From NCBI RefSeq assembly GCF_024256385.1, contig NZ_JAMLFW010000001.1, forward strand, positions 3,534,001 to 3,598,000: a DNA stretch of 64,000 nucleotides, given 5' to 3'. Below are positions 8,314 to 16,465 of the stretch, piece by piece; the first letter of the stretch is position 1; every line of letters begins with the position of its first letter. The notes below the pieces were generated by a model. The model did not search any database. It was not told the DNA's origin and saw nothing but the letters and a program-made list of their open reading frames with translations. The position numbers and the translations under genes were made by a program. The stretch is from Anatilimnocola floriformis (GTDB lineage: Bacteria; Planctomycetota; Planctomycetia; Pirellulales; Pirellulaceae).

Positions 8314-8843
8314 CCATCAAAATCGAGGAATGGCGAGCAATTCGGTATTGTAGCAACGCAGCGGCGGGCGCTTAGGGGGCATCGAACGGGCCGCGGCAGA
8401 AGGAGATCCAGGCGTTGCCAACGAATCTCAGATTCGCGGTCCGGGAGTTTTTGGCGAAGGCAGGCTCCGCGTTCGTCGCTGCGATGGGGGGCTTGTCGGC
8501 ATGACGGGCAACCGCAATTTTCTCGGCGGTGAATTTTGACGACTCCGTTGCAAGATGACAAAGGTTGTCTTGCATCCTCTGCGCCAAAACCGCACAGCGA
8601 ACAAAATTCTGCTCATTTGATTATTAGAGGATCAAAATTACAGGCGGAATGTAAAGGTATTTGAATGATCAAACGGTTCTAACCCAATTGCTCCTCGCGT
8701 TCCGTTTGAAGGGACTTGTGTGCAGCTCCCTCGCCACAGCTGATTGCTCTTATATGCCTACCACCCGATTGACCAATAGACCGAGTCGCTGCTTGCTAAC
8801 TACTGTGGATTAATTACCCGTATCACGTTGGAGTATTAATCAA
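8314..8843. other. intergenic, no supported gene
   Basis: About 530 bp between divergent guaA and the small HTH-like gene. The left half is GC-rich and has overlapping short frames on the minus strand (for example 8372-8587, 71 codons) without recognisable sequence. The right half is AT-rich and probably holds the promoter of the 105-residue protein. No tRNA or riboswitch-like structure was evident, although a purine-type riboswitch upstream of guaA was considered. Confidence 0.5.
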
Positions 8844-9161
8844 ATGGTCCGCAAAGCTAACTCTGGTAACAAATCCGCCGCCATCCGCGACTACAAAGCT
8901 GCGAATCCAACCGCCAGCCCGAAAGAGATCGCCGAAGCATTGGGCAAATCCGGTTTTGAAATCTCTGCTCAATTCGTCAGCACCGTGTTGTCTAACGCCA
9001 AGAAGAAAGGCGGCAATATCGGCAAACGAGGTCGCAAGCCAATGGCAGTTCCCGTCGACAGTCTGCAGCAACTTATCCAGGTGAAGAAGTTCGTGGATCA
9101 GATCGGCGGGTTGGAAAGGGCGCGGGCCGCGGTGGATGCGCTGTCGCAGATCTTGGGCTAG
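8844..9161 (+). CDS. small HTH-like planctomycete protein
   Basis: A 105-residue protein. The first 60 residues read like a helix-turn-helix (SAAIRDYKAANPTASPKEIAEALGKSG...SAQFVSTVLSNAKKK), followed by a basic linker (KRGRKP, AT-hook-like) and a C-terminal amphipathic helix (LQQLIQVKKFVDQIGGLERARAAVDAL). I recall similar short proteins as multicopy conserved hypotheticals in planctomycetes. A DNA-binding or nucleoid-associated role is inference from the basic centre and HTH-like start. The gene follows a long AT-rich leader; a palindrome (9179-9208) lies just after its stop. Confidence 0.75.
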   Translation: MVRKANSGNKSAAIRDYKAANPTASPKEIAEALGKSGFEISAQFVSTVLSNAKKKGGNIGKRGRKPMAVPVDSLQQLIQVKKFVDQIGGLERARAAVDALSQILG

Positions 9162-9178
9162 TACGAATGTCGTGGCAA

Positions 9179-9208
9179 AGGTCAGGGACGGAGTGCCGTA
9201 CCTGACCT
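9179..9208. repeat. intergenic palindrome (hairpin)
   Basis: AGGTCAGG (9179-9186) pairs with CCTGACCT (9201-9208) and ACGG with CCGT inside, around an AGTG loop. There is no T-tract, so it is not a standard terminator. It lies between two same-strand genes and looks like one of the palindromic repeat types common in planctomycete genomes. Confidence 0.8.
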
Positions 9209-9269
9209 GCGTGGACTTGCTTTACAATGCGTTGCGCATTGGTCCCGATTCATTCATAGAAAGTCCGCC

Positions 9270-9710
9270 ATGACTCCCACCGAAAAAGCTCAGTCGCTCG
9301 GCATCACGTTTACCGAGCAGGCACCTGGTTACCTCAACATGTGCATCAAGACCGGCAACCAGCTGATGACCTCGGGTCACGTGAGCGATACCAAGGGCGT
9401 GCTCGGGACCGGCTTGACCGTGGATGAGGGCTACAAGGCGGCCCGCGAGTGCGCGGTGAAGATTCTCCGTTCGGTGCATCAAGCCCACGGCACGCTGAAC
9501 GGCTTGCGTGTGCTCAAGGTGCTCGGCTGCGTCTATTCGGCGCCGAGCTTCACCGACCAACACCTGGTAATCAACGGCGCATCGGACCTCTTCCACGAAA
9601 TCTTCGGCAAGACCACCGACGGCTATCACGCCCGCTCGGCGCTTGGATTCGCCGCACTGCCGACTGGTGCGGCTGTTGAAGTGGAAGCGATTTTTGAGAT
9701 CAAGAGCTGA
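9270..9710 (+). CDS. RidA/YjgF family protein
   Basis: A 146-residue member of the Rid family, slightly longer than the usual 125-130. The family motifs are present: TSGHVSD near residue 35, the ligand-binding Arg in YHARSALGFAALPTGAAVEVEAIFEI at the C-terminus, and the LNGLRVLKVLGCVYSAPSFTDQHLVINGASDLF core. RidA enzymes hydrolyse reactive enamines/imines released by PLP enzymes; the retained Arg suggests deaminase activity is possible. The longer N-terminus and the sequence around the core fit a non-archetypal Rid subgroup. Its 3' end overlaps the convergent gene by 85 bp. Confidence 0.9.
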   Translation: MTPTEKAQSLGITFTEQAPGYLNMCIKTGNQLMTSGHVSDTKGVLGTGLTVDEGYKAARECAVKILRSVHQAHGTLNGLRVLKVLGCVYSAPSFTDQHLVINGASDLFHEIFGKTTDGYHARSALGFAALPTGAAVEVEAIFEIKS

Positions 9711-10474
9711 TCGTTCTCCCGGCGACTCTTCCATGATTCCGCTACGTAGAGCGGAATTATGAGACAGCCGAAGAGCGTGTACACGCCGAACCAGATCAAG
9801 TGGCAATAGCGAAGGTGCATCCCGCTGGTTGTGTGCGTGAGCCCGTTTTGGATGCAGTATTCTAGGTTGTAGGCCAAAACGCTCGTTGTAAACGCGTAGC
9901 CGAGCGCGAGGGCCAGCAGCGTGTGCCAGGGATTCAGCTTTTGCGGCTGCGGCGGTTTTCGCGGAGTGAGAAGTTGGTAGTACTGCTCCGCCCATTTTGG
10001 TCCGAATTCAGCTTGCTGCTCCGCCGTTAGAAACTGGCTGCAATGCTCGACGATGGCTGCGCGCTCAGATCCTCGCCGCGAGAACCAGCCCAAGCGAATC
10101 GTGGCCGTCTGAGCTCCGGCGCGCAATTTGATTTGATTTCGAAACTCATCAATGCAACCGCCTACGATCTCGGGTTCGATGAGCAAGATATTCCGCCGCC
10201 AGGTTTTTAATCGCACAGCTCCAGGGAGCAGGTGCAACTCGAAAGCAAGCCTGGAGCGTAAGAGCAATTCCATTCCAACGGTGCCAACGACCCACATTCC
10301 GCTGAGCCACAGCAAAGCGCGCAGGCGTTCTACGGGCGTCTGTGCCTGAGTGCCAAAGGCGACGCTGGCCGCGATTAGAGCGACATAAGCACTAAAGATA
10401 AGTTGCGCATTCCAGCGCATCCCCGGATGCTGCCTGAGAAGTTCGTCGAAACGAAGTTGGCGGCCGTGAGACAT
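9626..10474 (-). CDS. hypothetical membrane protein, paralogue A
   Basis: I do not recognise a family. The 282-residue protein has hydrophobic segments at about residues 25-42, 52-68, 185-205 and 228-246. Between the pairs lies a soluble domain with beta-rich ELHLLPGAVRLKTWRR...LLIEPEIVGGCI and a segment AAIVEHCSQFLTAEQQAEFG. The next gene encodes a paralogue with the same order and near-identical segments, so this is a recent tandem duplication. The C-terminal 28 codons run antisense into the end of the RidA gene; a stop that far in is unusual but the reading frame is continuous. Confidence 0.7.
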   Translation of the reverse strand: MSHGRQLRFDELLRQHPGMRWNAQLIFSAYVALIAASVAFGTQAQTPVERLRALLWLSGMWVVGTVGMELLLRSRLAFELHLLPGAVRLKTWRRNILLIEPEIVGGCIDEFRNQIKLRAGAQTATIRLGWFSRRGSERAAIVEHCSQFLTAEQQAEFGPKWAEQYYQLLTPRKPPQPQKLNPWHTLLALALGYAFTTSVLAYNLEYCIQNGLTHTTSGMHLRYCHLIWFGVYTLFGCLIIPLYVAESWKSRRENDQLLISKIASTSTAAPVGSAANPSAERA

Positions 10475-10512
10475 GCGAGGTTGTGGTTGAATGCGGAACT
10501 TGCTGTTCGAGG

Positions 10513-11262
10513 TTAATCGTTAACGAGCTTCTTCGCTGGTCCCGGCAAGCAAAAATGGCATCGTGTCAAACCGCCGAAGAAGAGGCAGGCCACGAGCCAG
10601 CCCGCGTAGGCCCAACGCAAATGATGTCCCTGCGGACCAGTCGTAGCACCCTGGGCGACGACATATTCGATGTAGCTCATCAAAACGACCGAGCCGATCG
10701 CAAACACGATCGTATAGAAGACAAGCAGGTGATAAGGATTCGTCGGTTTTCGGCAAGTTAGCAACCTGTGATAGCGAGTTGACCAATCCCTGCCGAATTC
10801 AGCTTGTTGTTCGTTCGTCAGAAATTGGCTGCAGTGCTCGACGATCGCGGCCCTTATTCTTCGATCGGTAAACCAACCGAGACAGATCGTCGCTCGCTTC
10901 TTCCCCTCGCGGAGCGTGATTTCGTCAGTTAGCCGAATTCGACCACCGACAACTTCAGGTTCGATGAGCAATTCGTCGCGCCACCAGGATTTGAGGCGGA
11001 CTCCGCCCGGCAGAAGTTGCAGCTCGAAGCTCTGCGAGAACCTCATCGACAGTTCGGTAGCCACGCCTACGAGCACCCACAGGCCGCCAATCAGCACGAG
11101 CAACGGCTCTTTGGGGGCTTCTCTTCCGGGGGCGGCCTCGCAAAAGAGGATGACCGCCATCAAAGCACCGCACATGCAGTGAAAGAAGAGAGGCACCTGC
11201 CAGCGAGAGGCAGGATCTCGTCGCAGGGCGTGATCTAGCCGGATTTTTCGACCAAATGACAT
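10513..11262 (-). CDS. hypothetical membrane protein, paralogue B
   Basis: A 249-residue paralogue of the downstream product. Shared signatures include a basic N-terminus (MSFGRKIRLDHALRRDP versus MSHGRQLRFDELLRQHP), ELQLLPGGVRLKSWWRDELLIEPEVVGG, ATICLGWF, and AAIVEHCSQFLTNEQQAEFG, with two hydrophobic segments on each side of the soluble part. ATG 11262 is chosen over 11310 because it aligns with the paralogue's start. The 38-bp spacing suggests co-transcription with the copy downstream. Function unknown. Confidence 0.7.
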   Translation of the reverse strand: MSFGRKIRLDHALRRDPASRWQVPLFFHCMCGALMAVILFCEAAPGREAPKEPLLVLIGGLWVLVGVATELSMRFSQSFELQLLPGGVRLKSWWRDELLIEPEVVGGRIRLTDEITLREGKKRATICLGWFTDRRIRAAIVEHCSQFLTNEQQAEFGRDWSTRYHRLLTCRKPTNPYHLLVFYTIVFAIGSVVLMSYIEYVVAQGATTGPQGHHLRWAYAGWLVACLFFGGLTRCHFCLPGPAKKLVND

Positions 11263-11465
11263 GCAGTTGGATTCGCTCCGCACTGCCGATTCTTGTAACA
11301 TCCGCGTCACGAATTCGTCCCAGAAGAGAATCAGCCCCTAGAATGTGGCTGTCCCACACGGCTTGCCGTAATTCGCCAGCGAAGTGCAATTTTGCGATAC
11401 TTGCCGGCGTTGGGATGGTTCACTCCGTTGCTGGATCGTATTGTCTCCCCACTCACGAGGCCCTT

Positions 11466-12278
11466 ATGAATCTCGATCTCTTTTCCTCGCGGCGGCGTTT
11501 TTTGGCTCAGTCGGCGTTTGCGGCGGCGATGTTTGCCACGCCCGGGGCGTTTGCTGCCGAGTTGCAACCCACGGCAGGAATGATGGAAGGGCCCTTCTAT
11601 CCCGATAAGCTGCCCCTCGACACCGACAACGATCTGCTGATTATCAACGATGCCATCACCCCGGCCGTCGGTGAGATCACGCACCTGCAGGGGACGATTG
11701 TCGATTCGTCGGGCGAGCCGATTCGCAACGCGTTCATTGAAATCTGGCAGGTCGACAACAGCGGCGCTTATCTCCACTCCGGCACCGATAACTCCGCCAA
11801 ACGCGATAAGAACTTTCAGGGTTACGGCCGCTTTCTGACCGACAGCAAAGGTGGCTACTACTTCCGCACGATCAAGCCGGTCGCCTATCCAGGCCGCACC
11901 CCGCACATTCACGTCGGCGTGAGCCGCGGCGGCAAACGGGTCTTTACCTCGCAGCTCTTTATCGACGGTCATGCCGGAAACGCCCGCGATGGTTTGTATC
12001 GCAGTCTGGATGCTGCCGGCCAGAAGTCGGTGACTACGGCGTTTACGCCGATCAAGGGTTCGAAATTCGGTGAACTGCTGGCCAATTTCGATATCGTGCT
12101 TGGTCGCACCGCGACCGAACCGGAAGCAGCCGACGCGCTGAAGGGCGTGGGCAAATCGGATCGCGACAGCGGCGGTGGTCGTCGCGGTCCTGGACCGGGT
12201 GGCCCCGGCGGACAAGGCCCAGGTGGACCTGGTGGTCCTGGCCCTGGCGGCCCCGGTGGTCCGCCGCGCCGGCAGTAA
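11466..12278 (+). CDS. Tat-exported intradiol ring-cleavage dioxygenase
   Basis: A 270-residue protein of the protocatechuate/catechol intradiol dioxygenase fold. A twin-arginine signal (SSRRRFLAQSAFAAAMFATPGAFAA) directs export after folding. The non-haem Fe(III) ligands are visible as a Tyr in GAYLHSG and Tyr-His-His in YPGRTPHIHV, with the conserved Arg between them, so catalysis is plausible. Substrate is unknown. The last 40 residues are a low-complexity Gly/Pro repeat (GPGGPGG) ending in PPRRQ, absent from well-studied relatives. The start is set by the Tat motif; an upstream in-frame extension is open but has no family sequence. Confidence 0.9.
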   Translation: MNLDLFSSRRRFLAQSAFAAAMFATPGAFAAELQPTAGMMEGPFYPDKLPLDTDNDLLIINDAITPAVGEITHLQGTIVDSSGEPIRNAFIEIWQVDNSGAYLHSGTDNSAKRDKNFQGYGRFLTDSKGGYYFRTIKPVAYPGRTPHIHVGVSRGGKRVFTSQLFIDGHAGNARDGLYRSLDAAGQKSVTTAFTPIKGSKFGELLANFDIVLGRTATEPEAADALKGVGKSDRDSGGGRRGPGPGGPGGQGPGGPGGPGPGGPGGPPRRQ

Positions 12279-12292
12279 GAAATGCAAAATGC

Positions 12293-12347
12293 AGATCGCA
12301 GAATGCAGAATGTGTCGAAAATAACGGCATTCTGCGTTCTGCATTCT
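12293..12347. repeat. inverted repeat of GCAGAATG units
   Basis: 12293-12312 and 12328-12347 are inverted copies (20 nt, about three mismatches) built from tandem GCAGAATG-like units; a further partial unit follows at 12351-12360. Short repeats of this kind recur in planctomycete intergenic DNA. It could form a transcript hairpin after the dioxygenase gene, but has no T-tract. Confidence 0.8.
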
Positions 12348-12461
12348 CACTTCTGCATTCAGTTCTGCCTTTCGCGCATTCGCCCCCTCGGTTATGCTAG
12401 GTGGTTTGAACGAAGTAACACGTACCTAGCGGGTCTGCACCGCACAACACGACGTTAGGCG

Positions 12462-13724
12462 ATGAAACGCGAAGCGGTGATCACGGGCATCGGGATGGTG
12501 AGCCCGATTGGCATTGGTCGGGATGCGTTCTGGGCTGCGCTCGAAGCAGGTCAGAGCGGCATTCAACTCGTTCCGGCGCTCGCCGATGCTCGCGAGGTTC
12601 CGCTCCGCCTCGCTGGTCTCTTTACCGACTTCGACGCCAAGCAATACGTGCAGCCGCGGAAGACCATCAAGGTGATGTGCCGCGAGATTCAAGCGGCTTA
12701 TGCGGCGGCCATCATCGCCATGCAGGATGCCGCGCTCATCAAGGATCAGTTCGATCCGCAGCGGATGGGCGTCGTTCTCGGCAGCGAAATGTTCTACGGC
12801 GACATGGATGAGCTGCTCGACACCTATCGGCACTCGATGCACGACGGCGTGTTCGACGCGGGCGATTGGACGCCGAACGCGATGAAGGACTTGTTTCCCC
12901 TCTGGATGCTCAAGTACCTGCCGAACATGCCGGCCTGCCACATCGGCATCGTCAACGACGCCCGCGGTCCGAACAATACAATCGTGCAGGGCGGCACGTC
13001 GAGCCTGCTGGCCATTCAAGAAGCGGCGATGGTCATCGAACGCGGCCATGCCGACGTGATGCTCACCGGTGGCAGTGGCGCCCGTGTTACCTTCAGTGGC
13101 GCACTGTTCCGCGGCTGGAAACATCTCAGCACATGGCAGGGACCACCAGCGGAAGCCCTCAAGCCGTTCGACCGCCGTCGTGACGGCAGCTTGTACGGCG
13201 AAGGAGCCGGCCTGCTTGTGGTCGAGAGTCGCGAGCACGCCGAGCGCCGCGGTGCAAAGATTCTGGCCCGCATTGCCGGCTTTGCGAGTCGCAACGAACC
13301 AGGCACCTGCGGTCGAGTGGTGACAGGCGCTGCCATTCGTTCGTCAATCAATGCCTCGCTGAAATCGGCTGGCTTGTCGAAGAGTGATATCGGCCATGTG
13401 AATGCAAACGCCGGCGGCCTGATCGATGGCGACCAGATCGAAGCCCAGGCAATTCACGCGGAACTGGGCAATATTCCCGTTACCGCGCCGAAGAGTTACT
13501 TCGGCGATCTCGGCGGCAGCAGCGGCGCGGTGGAATTGATCGCCAGCGTTCTCGCCCTGCAGCATGGCCGGGTGCCGCGAACGCTCAATTATCAAGAGGC
13601 CGATCCCGCTTGCCCGGTGAACGTCGTGCGCGATCAATCGCTGGCGGTGGAGAAGAAGTCTGCCCTGATTCTCAGCCAGAATGAATTCGGCGGCGCAGCG
13701 GCCATGGTCCTCGCCGGCGAATAA
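12462..13724 (+). CDS. beta-ketoacyl synthase-fold protein lacking the catalytic triad
   Basis: A 420-residue thiolase-fold protein aligned end to end with FabF-type ketosynthases: VITGIGMVSPIG at the start, DVMLTGGSGARVT, FDRRRDGSLYGEGAGLLVVE and the C-terminal NEFGGAAAMVLAG. All three catalytic positions differ. The nucleophile motif reads NTIVQGGTSSLLAI (Cys replaced by Gly178), the first His motif reads HVNANAGG (Asn316), and the second reads KSYFGDLGG (Asp349). It therefore cannot condense acyl chains by the normal mechanism. Known relatives without the Cys act as chain-length factors or decarboxylating partners, but no active ketosynthase or acyl carrier protein lies nearby. A non-enzymatic or binding role is inference. 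Confidence 0.85.
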   Translation: MKREAVITGIGMVSPIGIGRDAFWAALEAGQSGIQLVPALADAREVPLRLAGLFTDFDAKQYVQPRKTIKVMCREIQAAYAAAIIAMQDAALIKDQFDPQRMGVVLGSEMFYGDMDELLDTYRHSMHDGVFDAGDWTPNAMKDLFPLWMLKYLPNMPACHIGIVNDARGPNNTIVQGGTSSLLAIQEAAMVIERGHADVMLTGGSGARVTFSGALFRGWKHLSTWQGPPAEALKPFDRRRDGSLYGEGAGLLVVESREHAERRGAKILARIAGFASRNEPGTCGRVVTGAAIRSSINASLKSAGLSKSDIGHVNANAGGLIDGDQIEAQAIHAELGNIPVTAPKSYFGDLGGSSGAVELIASVLALQHGRVPRTLNYQEADPACPVNVVRDQSLAVEKKSALILSQNEFGGAAAMVLAGE

Positions 13725-13730
13725 GGCGAA

Positions 13731-14393
13731 TCACACCAAGCCATCGCGCATGGCCGCCGCCACCGCGGCCGAACGGTTGTTGACGTGCAACTTCTGATAG
13801 ATGTTGCGCAAGTGCGAATCGACGGTATGCGTGCTCAGGTCGAGCTTGCCCGCGATTCCCTTCTTGGTTAACCCTTCCACGACGAGCCGCAGCACTTCTT
13901 GCTCGCGTTCGCTGAGCTCTTCGTCGGCAGGCTTCTTGCGCTGATTCGTCAGGGCATCGAGCACTTTGCGGGCGATGTCGGGGTTCATCGATGCGCCGCC
14001 GGCCGCTACTTCGCGAACCGCTTCTTCCACCCGGTTGATCGAAGAGGTTTTCAGCAAATAACCGTCGGCGCCAGCACAGACGGCTTGAAAGACGCGCTCG
14101 TGATCGTCGAATACGGTGAGGATCACTACTTTCGCCGCCGGCGCAAGCTGCTTCAGCTTCGGCAAACCAGCGATGCCACTCACGCCGGGCAGACCGATGT
14201 CGAGCAAGATGACGTCGGGCTTGGCTGGTTGCTCCAGCTGCGCGAAGGCCGCTTCCAGGCTCGGGAAATCGGCCGAGCAATCGATGCCGGCCAGAGTTTC
14301 CATCGAACGCCGGAGGGTGCGGCGAAATCGCTCGTTGTCTTCGACGAGCCAAACGCGAACTGGTTTGTCATTGCTCATGCTTTGCTCCCGCAA
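13731..14393 (-). CDS. NarL/LuxR-type response regulator
   Basis: A 220-residue two-domain regulator. The receiver domain has the acidic start (WLVEDNE), the phospho-acceptor Asp in DVILLDIGLPG, the switch Thr in VILTVFDD and the conserved Lys in GYLLKTSS. The C-terminal LuxR-type HTH is LSEREQEVLRLVVEGLTKKGIAGKL...VDSHLRNIYQKLHVNNR. The upstream kinase gene ends at 14394, directly adjacent to this start codon, so the pair is a two-component system. Targets are unknown. Confidence 0.93.
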   Translation of the reverse strand: MREQSMSNDKPVRVWLVEDNERFRRTLRRSMETLAGIDCSADFPSLEAAFAQLEQPAKPDVILLDIGLPGVSGIAGLPKLKQLAPAAKVVILTVFDDHERVFQAVCAGADGYLLKTSSINRVEEAVREVAAGGASMNPDIARKVLDALTNQRKKPADEELSEREQEVLRLVVEGLTKKGIAGKLDLSTHTVDSHLRNIYQKLHVNNRSAAVAAAMRDGLV

Positions 14394-16064
14394 TCACTTT
14401 AGCGGCACGCGCAATTGAAAGGCCGCGCTGTCGCCAGCGGCCGAAGTCACCTCCAGCGCGCCACCGAGTTCCTCGAGTCGTCGCCGCACGCTTTGCAGCC
14501 CCAGCCCGCCGCCGCGATTCGGCGACTCACCAAAGCCGCGTCCATCGTCGCTGAGATCGATGACGAGCGTCTTTCGCTCAACCCCGATTGCCATCTTCAC
14601 TTCCTGAGCACCAGCATGCTTGGCGATATTGTGCAGCAATTCCTTGAGCGACAAAAAGACATTTCGCCGCCAGACGAGCGACACACGCTGCGCCGGCAAG
14701 TTGTCGGCACATTGCAATTCGAACTCTTGCTGCGGCAGCAACCGCGGCGCGATTTGCCGCAACCGCACGATGAAGTCCTGCAGACTCGTTTCGCGTGGCC
14801 CCATGATCCAAATGATGTCGCGCATCGCATCGCCGGTTTCCACGGCAATTTCGCGAATCTCCCGCACCGTTTCAACTTGCTCAGAAGACAGCGGCTGACT
14901 GGCGAGCGACTCGCACAGGAGTGCGATCGTTCCCAGATTGCTGCCGATGTCGTCATGCAGGTCGCTCGCGATCTGCGTGCGCAGCCGAGCGGTTTGTTGG
15001 CGGTGGGCGAGTCGCAAGCGAAAGTGATAAGCGCCCGCCGTACCCACGACCACCGCGAGCAACGAACCACTGCCGAGCAGAAAACGTTGCCAGATCATTT
15101 CCGCAAGTTTTGCGACTTCGCTTTGAATGTCGCGCGAGCGCAATTCCAGGGTGCGACGTTCTTCGATTAGCGACAGCCATTCCGGTAGCTCGATCAATTC
15201 CCGCCGACTGTCGAAGCCATCGGTTGCATAGGCCAATCCCCACCGCTTGCCGTGGTCACGATCGACGCTGCTCGCCGTCACCGGTTTCCCCGCCGCAACG
15301 TTCTTGCCGCCCGCATACACTTCCACCTCGGCTAGCGCGAGCACATAAGGCTGGCTACGGGTATCGTGACGCACCACACGCAGCCGAACATAGCGAGCCG
15401 ATATCGGGTCCACCGGCAACTCGGTGCGAGGATCTGTGGCATGCAGGCTGGGCGGACTCGGCGAAAAATAAGCCCGTGATCCAACCGGCACCACGAGCGC
15501 GCTGTGCAACCAATGTCGCAACTCGCCGCGCGAAAAATCATAGATCGGCTGCGGTTCGGGATCGTCCTTTCCTCGCAGCAGTTCCAGCACAAAGCTCGAC
15601 GGAAATCCCCAGCCCGGTGCATCGGGCTGATCCTGCGGCCGGGCGGGATACATTCGCACTTCATCGATCGGCAACACTTCGCCCAGGTCGATCTCCAGCC
15701 AGGCCGGTTCATCCACCTTTTCGTGCGGCGCCGACAAATAACCATCGGTCGGGCTGACCGTCAAACCGCTGGGACTCGGCAGCGCGGAAATTGCATCGAC
15801 AAGATAGGTCGCACTCCACCGCAGATCGGTTTCGATCGCACCTGATGAAGCGACCGGCCGCCAACAGGCCAGGTTGCGATTCTGCCCGATCACCATCAGC
15901 TCGCTCAGTGCGAAAAACCAATTGCCGTCGTACGAGGCGAGCTTGGAGCATGTGACACGCACGTAGCGCGCGGAAACCTGCGTGGTAGAAATGAGTAGCG
16001 GATAACCGGCGCGCTCTTCCACGACATCATTGCGCGAATCAAACAGCACTGAGATTCGCGGCAA
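14394..16064 (-). CDS. NarL-type sensor histidine kinase, C-terminal part of a frameshifted gene
   Basis: This frame (556 residues) carries the kinase half: a beta-rich extracellular region with two repeats resembling F5/8 type C (discoidin-like) domains (motifs such as ISARYVRLRVV and EVDEPAWLEIDLGE), one transmembrane helix (GSLLAVVVGTAGAYHF), a HisKA_3 box with the phospho-acceptor His in ASDLHDDIGSNLG, and an HATPase domain with LKELLHNIAKHA, DDGRGFG and GGGLGLQSVRRRLEELGG. The frame starts at a TTG in mid-domain. The missing signal peptide and first domain lie in the adjacent frame (15905-16465), so one gene is split by a -1 shift near 16060-16075. The response regulator gene follows with no gap. 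Confidence 0.8.
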   Translation of the reverse strand: MPRISVLFDSRNDVVEERAGYPLLISTTQVSARYVRVTCSKLASYDGNWFFALSELMVIGQNRNLACWRPVASSGAIETDLRWSATYLVDAISALPSPSGLTVSPTDGYLSAPHEKVDEPAWLEIDLGEVLPIDEVRMYPARPQDQPDAPGWGFPSSFVLELLRGKDDPEPQPIYDFSRGELRHWLHSALVVPVGSRAYFSPSPPSLHATDPRTELPVDPISARYVRLRVVRHDTRSQPYVLALAEVEVYAGGKNVAAGKPVTASSVDRDHGKRWGLAYATDGFDSRRELIELPEWLSLIEERRTLELRSRDIQSEVAKLAEMIWQRFLLGSGSLLAVVVGTAGAYHFRLRLAHRQQTARLRTQIASDLHDDIGSNLGTIALLCESLASQPLSSEQVETVREIREIAVETGDAMRDIIWIMGPRETSLQDFIVRLRQIAPRLLPQQEFELQCADNLPAQRVSLVWRRNVFLSLKELLHNIAKHAGAQEVKMAIGVERKTLVIDLSDDGRGFGESPNRGGGLGLQSVRRRLEELGGALEVTSAAGDSAAFQLRVPLK

Positions 16065-16465
16065 TCAAAATCCTGCGCCGCTTCGACGCGAAACTCGGCG
16101 GGAAAACCGAACGCCGGCATGCGTTGGTCTTCGACCTGCACGCAGGCCGGAATCAGCGCGATTTGTTCGATCGGCATGTTAGCGCCCAGGTCGACTTGCA
16201 CCCACTGCACTTCAGCGGGCGACTTGGCATAACGGCTGTGAAATCCCGCGCGCAGATTGTATTGCAGATCGAGTTTCGGCAACCGCGACAGCCGTTGCTG
16301 GATCTGGTCATTGTCGCCGAGCAAGTTCCGCACAGTCGGACTGAACGTTCGCGAGAATCGCTGCGCGATATTGGTCGAATTGGACTGAGCGAACGCGACA
16401 TTGCCCCCACAACAGAGCAGCAACGTAGCGCCGAGTGTTACGAAATCTAGCTGCGGCCTGGTCAT
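15905..16465 (-). CDS. N-terminal part of the frameshifted sensor kinase
   Basis: This frame starts with a signal peptide (VTLGATLLLCCGGNVAFAQS) and continues into a discoidin-like domain (VQWVQVDLGANMPIEQIALIPA...FPAEFRVEAAQDFD). After about codon 130 the sequence loses family character (Cys/Arg/Ser-rich) until a stop at 15905, while the -1 frame takes over with VLFDSRND and TTQVSARYVRVTC. The meaningful part is therefore about 16065-16465. ATG 16465 is preferred over a TTG at 16510. No slippery heptamer is visible at the junction, so a mutation or sequencing error is more likely than programmed frameshifting. Confidence 0.65.
   Translation of the reverse strand: MTRPQLDFVTLGATLLLCCGGNVAFAQSNSTNIAQRFSRTFSPTVRNLLGDNDQIQQRLSRLPKLDLQYNLRAGFHSRYAKSPAEVQWVQVDLGANMPIEQIALIPACVQVEDQRMPAFGFPAEFRVEAAQDFDCRESQCCLIRAMMSWKSAPVIRYSFLPRRFPRATCVSHAPSSPRTTAIGFSH

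Noticed and set aside
8314-8400. Purine riboswitch upstream of guaA
   Set aside because: I could not find the conserved three-way-junction core; the leader is short.
8372-8587. 71-codon minus-strand ORF between guaA and the HTH-like gene
   Set aside because: No family resemblance, overlapping alternative frames of similar length, no clear ribosome binding site; left as unsupported.
16060-16080. Programmed -1 frameshift in the kinase gene
   Set aside because: No slippery heptamer or downstream pseudoknot could be seen; mutation or sequence error is simpler.
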